Source: Methylocapsa palsarum
Lineage (GTDB): Bacteria; Pseudomonadota; Alphaproteobacteria; Rhizobiales; Beijerinckiaceae
Direction: 5' to 3'
Assembly (NCBI RefSeq): GCF_900114285.1
Contig: NZ_FOSN01000009.1
Span: forward strand, 1 to 64,000
DNA length: 64,000 nucleotides
Below are positions 1 through 8,781 of the stretch, piece after piece. Position 1 is the stretch's first letter, and every line of letters starts with the position of its first letter. A model generated the notes under the pieces. That model did no database searches, had not been told where the DNA came from, and saw nothing but the letters and a program-made list of their open reading frames with translations. A program made the position numbers and the translations under genes.

Positions 1-579
1 AAGGCGGACTGTGACATGGCCGAAGGCGCCGATGCCCATGACGAGGATGGCGATGATCCAGATCGCGTGGGGGTTGAGCGCTCCAAAAGGGCCCATCGCT
101 TGATCGGGCAGGAGCGGCAGAACAATCAGCGTGGCGGCCGCGAAGATCAGCGCGTCCCGGACCTCGCCTTCGCTCAGACCTGAACGCACAAATCCATGCA
201 GCGCCGAGCGCGCGCTCAAAAGGATCGTCACCGCAACGGCGACGCCGGCGGAAAGTCCGGGTTGCGTCATCGCAAGTCCGCCGAGGATCGTCGCCGCAGA
301 GAGGGCTATTTCAGTCGTGAGGCCGGGATCCTCGTCATGCCCGCGCCGATAGGCCAGAGCGGTCAAGCCGAAAACGCCGGCGATCAGGACCGCAAGGAGG
401 AACACGCCGCCAGTGATGAAACCAATAGCCCCGGTGAGGGATGCGAGCGCAAAGGTGCGCAGACCCGCAGAAGCCCGATCGGGACCCTCTCCTTTCCGGC
501 GCTCGCGCTCCGTGCCGATCAGAAGGCCAATTCCCAGAGCAACGCCGAGGCGAAGGATCACAGGATCGAGATGGGCCAT
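1..579 (-). CDS. MgtC/SapB-family membrane protein with DUF4010 start (partial, C-terminus outside window)
   Basis: The reading frame is open from an ATG at 577-579 to the window edge (193 codons, C-terminus missing). I translated it by hand. Residues 11-32 hold a hydrophobic segment followed by the motif GTERERRKGEG, typical of the MgtC/SapB N-terminal domain. Four or five further hydrophobic stretches follow, and from about residue 155 the sequence looks like the start of a DUF4010 domain (LIVLPLLPD, then a helix ending GIGAFGHV). This architecture is an inner-membrane protein of unknown transport role; links to Mg2+ homeostasis apply to MgtC proper and should not be assumed here. Conserved motif plus continuous frame make the gene call solid, the function weak. 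Confidence 0.8.
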   Translation of the reverse strand, partial: MAHLDPVILRLGVALGIGLLIGTERERRKGEGPDRASAGLRTFALASLTGAIGFITGGVFLLAVLIAGVFGLTALAYRRGHDEDPGLTTEIALSAATILGGLAMTQPGLSAGVAVAVTILLSARSALHGFVRSGLSEGEVRDALIFAAATLIVLPLLPDQAMGPFGALNPHAIWIIAILVMGIGAFGHVTVRL

Positions 580-930
580 TGTCTCTCTGATCGTCCTTTT
601 TGTGATCGACCTTAGACCGCCTTCGCGGAGCGAACCAGCCCCGAGCGCGGCCGCGAGCGACGAACTGTCAGCCGCTCGCCCGCGGCGGCGTCAGGCCAGG
701 CGAATGATCCGCCGAAATGATCATCTCGATCAACTTCGCGAAGCGCGCCCAATTTTCGCCACTCTCAAAGGCTTCTGCTCATGCGAAGGTTCAGCAACCT
801 GAAGTCGTGCGCTATCGGTCGAACCAAACTCAGGCGGATATCGCAGCACGCCGGAACTCTCGCCGGTCGCGACGCCCCGCATCGGACGGCGTCGGCCTGA
901 CCGCATTCAGGGATCTCAAAGGAAAACCGC
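580..930. other. Intergenic region, no gene supported
   Basis: The 351 bases between the divergent MgtC-like and small secreted genes must carry both promoters. Short open frames here lack ribosome sites and look like GC-rich noise. I see no convincing hairpin, repeat or operator. Confidence 0.5.
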
Positions 931-1263
931 ATGAAAAAGATCGCCGCACTTGGCCTGTCGGCCGCGCTCATTCTGGCCTCGTCGTCCGCGTTCGCGTTTC
1001 ACAGAAAGCAAAAAGCGCATCTCACCTACGCCCCTGAGCATGTTCTGGTCGTTCACAAACCCAATCGGGATCTGGTTTATATTCCGCTTGTGACCCCTCT
1101 GTTCGGAGAAGTCATCTTTCCGGTGCTGAACGGCGTCGCCGTCGGCATCGTCTCAGGATCGACGATGGTCTTTGGCGGCGTCGAATACGTTCTGACAAAT
1201 CTGACTCGCCCGCCGCATTCGTGCGTTGCGAACGGCGGCTTGCTGTATACCTGCCAGGGCTAG
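931..1263 (+). CDS. Small secreted protein of unknown function
   Basis: 110 residues starting at an ATG preceded by a good ribosome site (AAAGGA about 6 bases upstream). Residues 1-22 form a classical Sec signal peptide (two lysines, a hydrophobic core, cleavage expected after the AFA at 20-22). The mature part is about 88 residues, has a glycine/valine-rich hydrophobic middle (residues 50-85) and two cysteines near the C-terminus (98 and 108) that could form a disulphide in the periplasm. I do not recognise the family. It stands alone between divergent and convergent neighbours, so context gives no role. Confidence 0.75.
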   Translation: MKKIAALGLSAALILASSSAFAFHRKQKAHLTYAPEHVLVVHKPNRDLVYIPLVTPLFGEVIFPVLNGVAVGIVSGSTMVFGGVEYVLTNLTRPPHSCVANGGLLYTCQG

Positions 1264-1344
1264 GTTTCCGACTGGAAGAATGCGGCGCTCACATGCGCCG
1301 GCCGCGATCTGAGCCTGCGGCCCCGCCTCGAGGCCGCAGCGTTT

Positions 1345-1460
1345 AGAGCATATTCCGATTGGATTGAAGCAATCCAATCGACAAGAATATGCTCAAGCTT
1401 TTGACTCTGGAGCGATTTCTGATCGATCGCATGATTTCATGCGATCGGAAAGCGCTCTAG
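1345..1460 (+). repeat. Two-hairpin dispersed repeat, copy R1 (full length, A then B)
   Basis: Palindrome A (about 1346-1394, arms GAGCATATTC / GAATATGCTC with an inner TTGGATT/AATCCAA pair) is followed by a 15-base linker and palindrome B (about 1410-1458, arms GAGCG / CGCTC with an inner GATCGCATGA/TCATGCGATC pair). The last bases CTAG supply the TAG stop of ispE, which reads leftward. Ten related copies exist in this window. Confidence 0.92.
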
Positions 1461-2383
1461 TTCAGGACGCAGGTTTTGATCCACCAGGCCGGATGCGCCC
1501 GTGAAATCGCCTTTCCGGCCCGGCTTGCGGTTCTGCAATCCTTGAAGAGGGCGAAACAGGTCGCGCCAGAACCCGACATTCGGGCGAGGCGGGCGCCTGG
1601 CGCCGCGGACAGGATCGCGAGCACGTCCCCGAGGACCGGCGCGAGCACGCAGGCGGCGGGCTCCATGTCGTTCCTGCCTTTTCGGAGCGCGGCGACCAGA
1701 GCGTCCAAAGGCATGTGCGGCGAGATCTCCGGATGGTCGCCGAAACGCGTGAGCGCTCCCACGGCGATGTTCATCCGCGCGAAGACGGTTTTCGTTTCGA
1801 GCGGCGCGCCCGGGTTCACGATCAGCCCCACGAGCGGCGGGAGCTCGAGCGGCGGACCCAGCACTTCACCGGCGCCCATCATCATTCTGGCCCGTTTGGC
1901 GAGGCAGACCGGAACGTCGGCGCCGGTCGCCCGCGCCGCGCCGTTAACGCCCTCGTCCTCGATCGAAATCCCGTTGGCGCGAGCGAGAAGACGCAGCGCC
2001 GCTGCGGCGTCGGACGAACCGCCTCCAATTCCCGCCGCGACTGGCAAGCGTTTGACCAGATGAAAGGCGCCGAGACGGGCGTGGGGATAGGCTTGAGAGA
2101 AGTTGCGCGCGGCGCGCAGCACAAGGTTCGATTCGAGCGAGCCCGAAGCCAGCGCCGTAGGCCCGTCGACCTTAAGGCTTAAAGGTTCGCCAGCGGCCAA
2201 CGAGAGCGTGTCGCCGCCGCGCGAAAACGCGACGAGACTTTCGAGCGCATGAAAGCCGTCGTCGCGCCGACCGATGACGTGCAGGGTCAAATTGATTTTC
2301 GCAGGCGCGCGTTCGGTGAGGACGTGAGACAAAGGGGATCCTGCGGGAGTCCTGCCGGACGCTTGGCGGGAAAAGACGGACAA
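1457..2383 (-). CDS. ispE: 4-diphosphocytidyl-2-C-methyl-D-erythritol kinase
   Basis: Phosphorylates the 2-hydroxyl of CDP-methylerythritol with ATP, the fourth step of the cytosolic MEP pathway to isoprenoids. The 308-residue protein has the GHMP-kinase layout: APAKINLTLHV at 26-36 with the catalytic-type lysine K29, the glycine-rich ATP loop PVAAGIGGGSSDAAAAL at 114-130, and GADVPVC with the catalytic aspartate D156. The length is slightly above the usual 280-300 because of about 20 extra N-terminal residues; no later start codon lies before the conserved APAKIN segment, so the ATG at 2383 is kept. It follows the TPR gene on the same strand. Its TAG stop lies inside repeat R1. Confidence 0.95.
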   Translation of the reverse strand: MSVFSRQASGRTPAGSPLSHVLTERAPAKINLTLHVIGRRDDGFHALESLVAFSRGGDTLSLAAGEPLSLKVDGPTALASGSLESNLVLRAARNFSQAYPHARLGAFHLVKRLPVAAGIGGGSSDAAAALRLLARANGISIEDEGVNGAARATGADVPVCLAKRARMMMGAGEVLGPPLELPPLVGLIVNPGAPLETKTVFARMNIAVGALTRFGDHPEISPHMPLDALVAALRKGRNDMEPAACVLAPVLGDVLAILSAAPGARLARMSGSGATCFALFKDCRTASRAGKAISRAHPAWWIKTCVLN

Positions 2384-2500
2384 GGCGTTTGGCGGATAGA
2401 AAGCGGCGCGGCGAAATTCGCCGCGCGGATCGCGACAGCGGCCGGGTCGCGGGAGAATATGCAGAGGGCTCTCCGCGCGCGTTTTGCGGCGAGGTCGCCG

Positions 2501-4300
2501 TCAGCCCCCGTTACGTTTGGGGTCGACCTGCGCCGCGGCGGGGTTTTCGTTCTCGCTCAAGCCTTCTGCGATCTTCTTGAGAATCCTCGCCTTGTCTTCC
2601 GGCTCCGGACCCAGATCGCGCGCGTGGTTCCATTGGAATTGCGCTTCGAGCTTGCGTCCGACTTTCCAGTAGGCGTCGCCGAGGTGGTCGTTGATGACAG
2701 GGTCCGAAGGCTTGAGGTCGATCGCGCGCTCCAGCTCCTTCACGGCCTCGTCGTACCGGCCGAGCTTGTAGTTCGCCCATCCTAGACTGTCGACGATATA
2801 GCCGTCGGTCGGGCGGAGCTCGACAGCGCGATGCAGCATGGTGAAAGCTTCGTCAAGGTTCATGCCCTGATCCACCCAGCTGTAGCCGAGGTAGTTCAGC
2901 ACGAGCGGCTGGTCCGGAAAGATGCTGAGCGCTTTTTTGAAGTCGGCTTCCGCCTGCGGCCACTTTTTTTCCCGCTCGTAGCTGATTCCGCGAAAATAGT
3001 AGATCGGCCAGTTCGCCTTGTCCGACTTGGCCGATTCGCTGAGGGCGCGGGTGTAGGTTTCGATAGCCTCGGAATATTGCTTGTGTGCGCGCTGGAGATT
3101 GCCCAACGCCTGCAAGGCGTCCTCGTCCTTGGGATGTTCCTGGACGATCCGCTGAAGATACGCGGCCGCCTGTTCCGGCCGGCCGAGGTTTTCAAGGATG
3201 AGCCCGGCCTGGATATCGGCGGTTGTGCGGAGCGGGTCGTCGTCGCGCACGGTCTCGTAGACGTCGATCGCCTGTTCGTTCTGTTTGATGCGTTCGTAAA
3301 TGTCGGCCAGCGTGATGATCGCAAGACTGTTCTGCGGGGCGAGGTAGAGCGAGAGCCGCAGATAGATCATCGCGGCGAGTTCGTCGCCCTGACGGCCGCC
3401 CGCGGCGCCAAGTCCATAAAGCACCTCGGCGGCGCCTTGCTCGGCGTTCAGGACAAGCGGCTGCAGCGCTTTTCCATCCCGAAGGTCGGCCTTGGCGGCG
3501 ATGACGATCGGATGATTCGGAAGGATCTGGTCGAACGCCTCATAAGCCTTCCGGGCCTCTTCGACGTCGCCCTTGCGGGCCATGAAGCGGGCGTAGGCGT
3601 CGACAAGCCGCAACGTGTTCTTGTCGGCCTCGTAGGCCAATTTCATCCGCCGCGCCGCCTCGGTCGGATTATTCCCGATGCTGGCGATGAGGCCGGCGTG
3701 ATAGTCTCGGAACACGCCGAAATTCTCGTCCTGGAGCCGGTCGACGAGCGCCAGGGCGCGCTTGGTGTCGCCGCTGCCAAGATAGCTCCAGGCGGTCAGA
3801 AGGGTCGCGGTGATATCGCGCTCATGGCCGGCGCCGCCTTTGGCGAATTGAGCGCGCGCGGCGGCGAATTGTTTCGCCTTGATCGCCTTCACACCGAGAG
3901 CGAGGTGCGCGAGACTGTTGTCGGGATCACGGGCGACGAGCCTTTCAGCCAAGCTGAAGGCGTCCTGCATATTGCCGTTCGAGACGGCGGCGACGAAGGC
4001 GCGTTCGATCAGCTTTGGATTGTGCGGGTCGAACCGCAACGCTTCTCTGAAAAAAGTCGCGGCCGCCGTCGTGTCGCGTTCGGCGCCCGCCACGAGAGCG
4101 GCGAGATAATTTCCGGCGGGGCTCTCCCCGACTTCGAACGGAGCGGCGATCGCCAGGCTCTCGCGCGAGCGGGCTTGCGTGCTGGCGAGAAATGCCGGAA
4201 GCAGAGCCGCCGCAAGACCGGCGAGGACAAACCCGCGACGCGCGAAGCGGCGGGACGCCTGGCTTAAACCTGTAGCCAAAAGCCTGGACTCGATCGACAT
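2501..4300 (-). CDS. Secreted or membrane-anchored tetratricopeptide-repeat protein
   Basis: 599 residues from the ATG at 4300, which has AGGAAAG about 8 bases upstream; the frame runs 79 codons further up but without signal-like sequence, so I reject that longer start. Residues 1-40 look like a signal peptide or single anchor (RRFAR then a long Ala/Leu-rich core). The rest is about a dozen TPR-like helical pairs; the best ones are at the C-terminal end (about 400-570), with Trp/Tyr-Gly-Asp-Ala signatures. TPR arrays are protein-binding scaffolds. A TPR gene directly before ispE is a common Hyphomicrobiales arrangement, but no specific function is known to me. Confidence 0.88.
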   Translation of the reverse strand: MSIESRLLATGLSQASRRFARRGFVLAGLAAALLPAFLASTQARSRESLAIAAPFEVGESPAGNYLAALVAGAERDTTAAATFFREALRFDPHNPKLIERAFVAAVSNGNMQDAFSLAERLVARDPDNSLAHLALGVKAIKAKQFAAARAQFAKGGAGHERDITATLLTAWSYLGSGDTKRALALVDRLQDENFGVFRDYHAGLIASIGNNPTEAARRMKLAYEADKNTLRLVDAYARFMARKGDVEEARKAYEAFDQILPNHPIVIAAKADLRDGKALQPLVLNAEQGAAEVLYGLGAAGGRQGDELAAMIYLRLSLYLAPQNSLAIITLADIYERIKQNEQAIDVYETVRDDDPLRTTADIQAGLILENLGRPEQAAAYLQRIVQEHPKDEDALQALGNLQRAHKQYSEAIETYTRALSESAKSDKANWPIYYFRGISYEREKKWPQAEADFKKALSIFPDQPLVLNYLGYSWVDQGMNLDEAFTMLHRAVELRPTDGYIVDSLGWANYKLGRYDEAVKELERAIDLKPSDPVINDHLGDAYWKVGRKLEAQFQWNHARDLGPEPEDKARILKKIAEGLSENENPAAAQVDPKRNGG

Positions 4301-4389
4301 CGGACGCTTTCCTGGGAAAGGGCGTCCCTTAAGCGGCTCGGACGACCTTGCATTGCGATATGGGCTCAACATGGCCTTTCTTGGACCAG

Positions 4390-4443
4390 CGGGCAAGTCT
4401 TGTCTGGTGTGGGCAAGTCTTGTCTTGCGGGCAAAGTGTTGTC
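4390..4443 (-). repeat. Short tandem repeat, GGGCAAGTCTTGTC unit
   Basis: Two exact copies of GGGCAAGTCTTGTC begin at 4391 and 4411 (20-base period) and a degenerate third begins at 4429. The same CAAGTCTTG core recurs as a tandem array at 45389-45438. The tract lies in the 271-base gap upstream of the TPR gene and downstream of the SleB-like gene. Confidence 0.75.
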
Positions 4444-4571
4444 CGGCCGCCTGTAGGTCCCGCCTTCGTCCGGTCGGCCGGAGTGAACGCCAGGCTTTAG
4501 GTTTGAAGACGATTGGGCTGATCGGGCCGTAGGCCATCGCATCGCCTTCGCTCGCGCGACCGAAAGAAGTT

Positions 4572-5804
4572 TCAAGTCTGGCCCGGGTGCAATTTGTAAA
4601 AGATATGACGTCCGATCACGTCGGTCTTTTCGAGCTTGCGCGCCCAGCGCGGCCTCACATAATTGGCGTGATAATGCGTTGAGTCGCCGATCTCCGCGAC
4701 ATAGGTCTTTCCGGTCGTGACTTCGTCGGCGATGCGAACCGCCGTGCGCCAGGAGGCGGTATCGTTGACGCGAAGGGATCTTCCTTCGCAGGCGAAGGAA
4801 AACTGGCACGCGTTGGCGTGACGGCGGTTCTGGTAGACGACCCCGCAAATGGTCGTCGGATAAAGGCCGCTCGAAACGCGGTTCAGCACAACCTGAGCGA
4901 CGGCGGCCTGTCCCTCCTCGGGCTCGCTGCGCGCTTCGAAATAGATCGCTTCGGCGAGGCAGCGCTTCTCGCGGCCGATCTGGTCCTGATCGATGAGGGC
5001 GGAGAATTCAGGTCTCGATTTGGATCCCGGAAAGATCTCCGCGTCCGGCGCGCGCTCGTCGCGAGACCAGGGGAGGGCGGCGACCTCGACAGGAGTCGAA
5101 TCTGCGTCCGACGGCGTTGTCGAACCAAGCGCGACGGCCCGCTGGACGGGAGGGGTCGCGCCTTGCGCCAGACGTTCGGAAAGCGCCGCAGGCCGCATGG
5201 TCACGACGGCTCCGGGTTGGCGCGGCGAGGCTTCGGCCGCGGCGCGCACCGTCATTGGGGTTTCGCCATCGGGCCAGGGTTCGAAGGCCGCGGCGGCGTC
5301 GCGGTCCGGGTCTGTGTTTTCGCTCGCCGCGAAGGCGCTGCTCGGCGCGGTCTCGGCGCGGTTGAAAACCAGGTCTTCGGTTCGCAGCGCCGCGAGACCG
5401 CCGGGCTGACGCAGCTTGCCGTCGAATTCAGGGCGCAATCCCACGATGGGATCGCCCTTGTGTTCGCGATCGACTTCGGGAAAACCTCGTGCGCTCCGCT
5501 TCAGATCCGCCCGCGGCTCGATTTCGTCGGCGAGGCGCGTGAACTCGGCGGATTGGCCGATGACGAGGCTCGCCGCGCGCAATTGGCGGCCGGCCTCGCC
5601 TGAAATTCGGGTGAAATCCGCCTCGGAGGGGATCGGCAAAGGCACCAAAATCGCGGGTTCGACCGCAGCGCGCCAGGAGAGCGGAGCAAACGAGGCGCCG
5701 CTGGGTTCCTGGCCCGCGTCCGCCGGGATCGAAACCGCGAACGCCAGGCCGAGCCACCAGGGAGCGACGGCGCTCATAGCCCAACCCGTCCGCGAACGAC
5801 GCAT
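4572..5804 (-). CDS. Cell wall hydrolase, SleB type (Hydrolase_2 domain)
   Basis: 410 residues. The C-terminal ~135 residues are a SleB/CwlJ-type peptidoglycan hydrolase domain: CLAEAIYFEARSEPEEGQ with the catalytic-type glutamate, AQVVLNRV, CQFSF, and a final THYHANYV segment. Such enzymes are lytic transglycosylase-like and act on peptidoglycan in the periplasm. Residues 1-35 contain basic residues and a hydrophobic stretch, so export is likely; residues 40-270 are low-complexity and unrecognised. Of several close starts I prefer the ATG at 5804, where GAGG lies 6 bases upstream; ATG 5810 and GTG 5843 are alternatives. The role in growth versus remodelling cannot be told from sequence. Confidence 0.9.
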   Translation of the reverse strand: MRRSRTGWAMSAVAPWWLGLAFAVSIPADAGQEPSGASFAPLSWRAAVEPAILVPLPIPSEADFTRISGEAGRQLRAASLVIGQSAEFTRLADEIEPRADLKRSARGFPEVDREHKGDPIVGLRPEFDGKLRQPGGLAALRTEDLVFNRAETAPSSAFAASENTDPDRDAAAAFEPWPDGETPMTVRAAAEASPRQPGAVVTMRPAALSERLAQGATPPVQRAVALGSTTPSDADSTPVEVAALPWSRDERAPDAEIFPGSKSRPEFSALIDQDQIGREKRCLAEAIYFEARSEPEEGQAAVAQVVLNRVSSGLYPTTICGVVYQNRRHANACQFSFACEGRSLRVNDTASWRTAVRIADEVTTGKTYVAEIGDSTHYHANYVRPRWARKLEKTDVIGRHIFYKLHPGQT

Positions 5805-5993
5805 ACTCATCCTCAGCTCACGCCCAGCACACGCCCAGCTCACGGCGAATGATTGATCGCTGGCGAAGGCGATGCCTTCGCCGCCGCCTCGTGCGCTTAT
5901 CGCTGATCAAACTTGAGAACTGGTTAATTTTCGGCGAACGCGGCGAGGCCAGCTTTCACGACAGGCTCGCCCGGGGCGCTTCCCGAACGAGCG

Positions 5994-7031
5994 TTAGCTC
6001 GCGCGATCGATGCAGAAATCGACCACGTCGTTCAGGGCGAATTTCCATGGCGAGGCGGGAAAAAGCTCCAGCGCGTCGCGGGCCATGGCGCCGTAATGGC
6101 GGGCGCGCTCGATCGTGTCCTCGAGCGCGCGGTGCTGGTGCATCGTCGCGATGGCGGTCTCGAGGTCATCCCCGGCGATCTCGCCCTTTTCGAGGGTGCG
6201 ACGCCAGAATTCGCGCTGTTTCTGCGTCCCTCGCCGAAAGGAGAGCACCACCGGCAGGGTGATCTTTCCTTCGCGAAAATCGTCCCCCACGTTCTTGCCC
6301 AGCGCCGACGACGTGCCGCCATAATCGAGCGCGTCGTCAATCAGCTGGAACGCGATGCCAAGGTTGAGGCCGTATCCCCGGCAGGCGGTGATCTCGGCCT
6401 TGGAACGTTCCGCCAGCAGCGGACCGACCTCGGAGGCGGCGCCGAACAAGGCGGCCGTCTTGGCGCGGATCACGGCGAGGTAATCGTCCTCGCTGGTCTG
6501 GGTGTCCTTGGCGACGGAAAGTTGCATGACTTCGCCTTCGGCGATCACCGCGGCGGCCGACGACAGCACCTCAAGGCAGGGCAGCGAGCCGACCTCCACC
6601 ATCATCTTGAACGCCTGACCAAGAAGGAAATCGCCGACAAGGACGCTCGCCTCGTTGCCCCACAGCATCCGCGCGGCGAGTTTGCCGCGACGCATGTCGC
6701 TTTCGTCGACGACGTCATCATGGAGAAGGGTCGCCGTATGCATGAATTCGACGGACGCCGCGAGCTTGATGTGCCCCGCGCCGGAGTAGCCGCAAAGCCC
6801 GGCTGTCGCCAGGGTCAGCATCGGGCGCAGCCGTTTGCCTCCCGAGGAAATGAGATGATTGGCCACCTCCGGAATCATCGAGACGTCGGAGGCGGATCGG
6901 GACAGAATCGTCTGATTGACCCGGGCCATATCCGGGCTCACCAGGGCAAGCAGCCCCTCGATGCCGGGCTCTTGCGCTTTTTCTTCGAGGGGAATGACAA
7001 CGCCCAAGACAGGATTCTCCAATGCGCGCAC
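5994..7031 (-). CDS. ispB: Long-chain trans-polyprenyl diphosphate synthase (octaprenyl/decaprenyl type)
   Basis: Condenses isopentenyl diphosphate units onto an allylic primer to make the ubiquinone side chain. Both aspartate-rich motifs are intact: DDVVDESDMRRG starting at D105 and LIDDALDY at 231-237; GGKRLRP at 64-70 binds diphosphate. The residues just before the first motif are small (A100, T101), which fits a long product, though exact chain length cannot be read. The 345-residue length is normal. Start is a GTG at 7031 with a poor ribosome site; TTG codons a few residues downstream are possible. It is divergent from the DUF2007 gene, a familiar Hyphomicrobiales arrangement. Confidence 0.93.
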   Translation of the reverse strand: MRALENPVLGVVIPLEEKAQEPGIEGLLALVSPDMARVNQTILSRSASDVSMIPEVANHLISSGGKRLRPMLTLATAGLCGYSGAGHIKLAASVEFMHTATLLHDDVVDESDMRRGKLAARMLWGNEASVLVGDFLLGQAFKMMVEVGSLPCLEVLSSAAAVIAEGEVMQLSVAKDTQTSEDDYLAVIRAKTAALFGAASEVGPLLAERSKAEITACRGYGLNLGIAFQLIDDALDYGGTSSALGKNVGDDFREGKITLPVVLSFRRGTQKQREFWRRTLEKGEIAGDDLETAIATMHQHRALEDTIERARHYGAMARDALELFPASPWKFALNDVVDFCIDRAS

Positions 7032-7240
7032 TTCTTAGGGCGCGCCAGCCAGCTTCGCAACTGGCGGATGCGATCTTTTAACTTTGCGGGCTTTTCAACG
7101 GGCGCCGGAAATCCGAGGAAAAGCAAAAAACGCTGGCGCATGTTATCTCAAGGCCATTCGAGCCGTCTAGCCAGCCCTCTGAAGACGCCCCCGGCCGCCA
7201 CGATTGTTCCGGCAAACGAACATTGATCGGATAGAAGCCT

Positions 7241-7465
7241 GTGATCGAGATTTTGCGGACCAACGATCTGGTGCTGATTTCCTTGACCGAGGCGATCCTC
7301 TTCGAAATCGGAATCGAGATTTTCGTCGCTGATCAGCATATGAGCGCCATGGAAGGATCATTGGGCTTTCTGCCGCGGCGCGTGCTCGTCGCCCCGGAGG
7401 ATGAGGTTCGGGCGCGCAGGGCCCTGTCCGAGGCGGGGCTCGCCGAGGAATTGCGCGATGAATGA
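7241..7465 (+). CDS. DUF2007 (putative signal-transducing protein) small protein
   Basis: 74 residues starting at GTG 7241. The sequence (MIEILRTNDLV start, an acidic middle containing VADQHMSAMEGSLG, then RRVLVAPEDEVRARRAL) matches what I know of the DUF2007 family: a small ferredoxin-like fold sometimes called a putative signal-transducing protein. Its stop overlaps the start of the next gene by 8 bases, so the two are almost certainly co-transcribed and translationally coupled. The biochemical role is unknown. Confidence 0.85.
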   Translation: MIEILRTNDLVLISLTEAILFEIGIEIFVADQHMSAMEGSLGFLPRRVLVAPEDEVRARRALSEAGLAEELRDE

Positions 7466-8234
7466 CGCGCCGGCGACGGCTTCCGCGCCGATCAAAGCCG
7501 ACGCTTTTCTCGGTGGCGCTTTGCTGCTGCGACAGCCGGTCAAGGGCCATCGCGCCGGCACCGACGCCGTGCTTCTGGCCGCCGCGGCTCCGGCGGTTTT
7601 CTCCGGAGCCGCCCTCGACCTTGGAGCGGGAGCCGGCGCCGCCGGCCTTGCGCTCGCTCTTCATCGGCCGGGTTTGCGGATCGGGCTCGTCGAAAACGAT
7701 CCGCGCGTTGCGGCGTTGGCGCGGGAAAACCTCGCCCTCAATCATCTTTCCGATCGCGGCGCGGTTTTCGAGGCCGACCTCTTGTCGCCTCGCGCGCGAC
7801 GTGACGCCGGATTGTCCGACGCAAGCGCCGGTCTCGTGATCACCAATCCGCCGTTCTATGACCCGGGCAAGGCGCGAATGTCCCCCGACCCCGCGCGGCG
7901 CGCGGCGCACGCGATGCTTTTGACGGGTCCGGCGGGCCTCGCCGCCTGGATCGCGGCGTCTCTCGCGCTCGTCGAACCGGACGGAACGATGATCCTCATT
8001 CATCGCCCCGACGCGCTGCCGGCCATTCTTGACGCCTTGGGGGGGAGGGCCGGCGCGATCGCCGTTCTTCCGGTTCATCCTCGCGCCGCGAAAGAAGCCG
8101 TCCGGATTCTGGTGCGTTGCAAAAAAGGCAGCCGCGCGCCAATGAGTCTCGCGCCCGCGCTCATCCTGCACGAGGGGACATCGTTTACGGAGCGGGCCGC
8201 GGCCGTTCACCGAGGCGCGCTGATCGACTGGTGA
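7458..8234 (+). CDS. TrmN6-like tRNA1(Val) adenine-N6 methyltransferase family
   Basis: 258 residues starting at ATG 7458, overlapping the DUF2007 stop. It has a class I SAM-binding motif DLGAGAGAAG at 54-63 and the N6-adenine catalytic motif NPPF at 130-133. The N-terminal FLGGALLLRQPVKGHRAGTDAVLL segment, shown here only by its key residues GHRAGTDAVLL, is typical of the YfiC/TrmN6 group, which methylates A37 of tRNA-Val in E. coli. The substrate in this organism is inferred only from family membership. The usual SppA-like peptidase gene that I would expect next in this neighbourhood is absent. Confidence 0.88.
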   Translation: MNDAPATASAPIKADAFLGGALLLRQPVKGHRAGTDAVLLAAAAPAVFSGAALDLGAGAGAAGLALALHRPGLRIGLVENDPRVAALARENLALNHLSDRGAVFEADLLSPRARRDAGLSDASAGLVITNPPFYDPGKARMSPDPARRAAHAMLLTGPAGLAAWIAASLALVEPDGTMILIHRPDALPAILDALGGRAGAIAVLPVHPRAAKEAVRILVRCKKGSRAPMSLAPALILHEGTSFTERAAAVHRGALIDW

Positions 8235-8297
8235 ACCAGGGCGCATTCAGATCCTGCGCCTTGGGTTCTCGCGCGCCTTGTGTTGGGCGATTTCCGT

Positions 8298-8645
8298 CTA
8301 CCAGTAGTAGGGATGCCAGCGACGATAATAATAGGGATGGTAATAATAGGGGCGATAATACCGTCTGTGATAATATCTGCGATGGTAGTAATGCCGGTAA
8401 TAACGGTGACGATGATAATAATGCCGATGATACCGATGGTAATAATAGGCCTTTTCGACGGCGAATGCATTCGGCGACTGAAAGTCTTTCGAGATTTCAA
8501 GGTCTCGCGAGGTTTCAAGGTCTCGTATGGAAGGAGCGCCGAGCAATATACCCGCTATCGGCGTGGCTTCGCCTGTCGAAGATCCAATTAATAGTCCGCC
8601 GCAGGCGGCCGATAAAGCAAACGTCACAATACGGAGAAATCTCAT
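8298..8645 (-). CDS. Secreted Tyr/His/Arg-rich low-complexity protein
   Basis: 115 residues from ATG 8645, which has a strong GGGAGGG site; the frame extends 81 codons upstream but overlaps pheA and is not favoured. Residues 1-28 are a signal peptide (MRFLRIVTFALSAACGG start). The last ~50 residues are almost only Tyr, His and Arg in short YYYHRYHRHYY-like blocks ending in WHPYYW. Such tails are often suspected of metal binding or surface interaction, but no function is established for this one. Codon use in the tail is AT-richer than neighbours (many TAT and CAT codons). Confidence 0.75.
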   Translation of the reverse strand: MRFLRIVTFALSAACGGLLIGSSTGEATPIAGILLGAPSIRDLETSRDLEISKDFQSPNAFAVEKAYYYHRYHRHYYHRHRYYRHYYHRRYYHRRYYRPYYYHPYYYRRWHPYYW

Positions 8646-8781
8646 CCGTCCCTCCCGAGGGTGACAAATAATCAAATTCAGCGTGCCTTCAAACCGGCCA
8701 GAGCGCAACGCGATTTTGCCGATTGAGGGAGCATGCTGCATCAAATCTAGTTGTCGGGCCAAAGATTTGACCAGAACCTCG

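Noticed and set aside
4301-4537. 79-codon upstream extension of the TPR gene
   Set aside because: It passes through the tandem repeat and lacks family-like sequence; a good ribosome site precedes ATG 4300.
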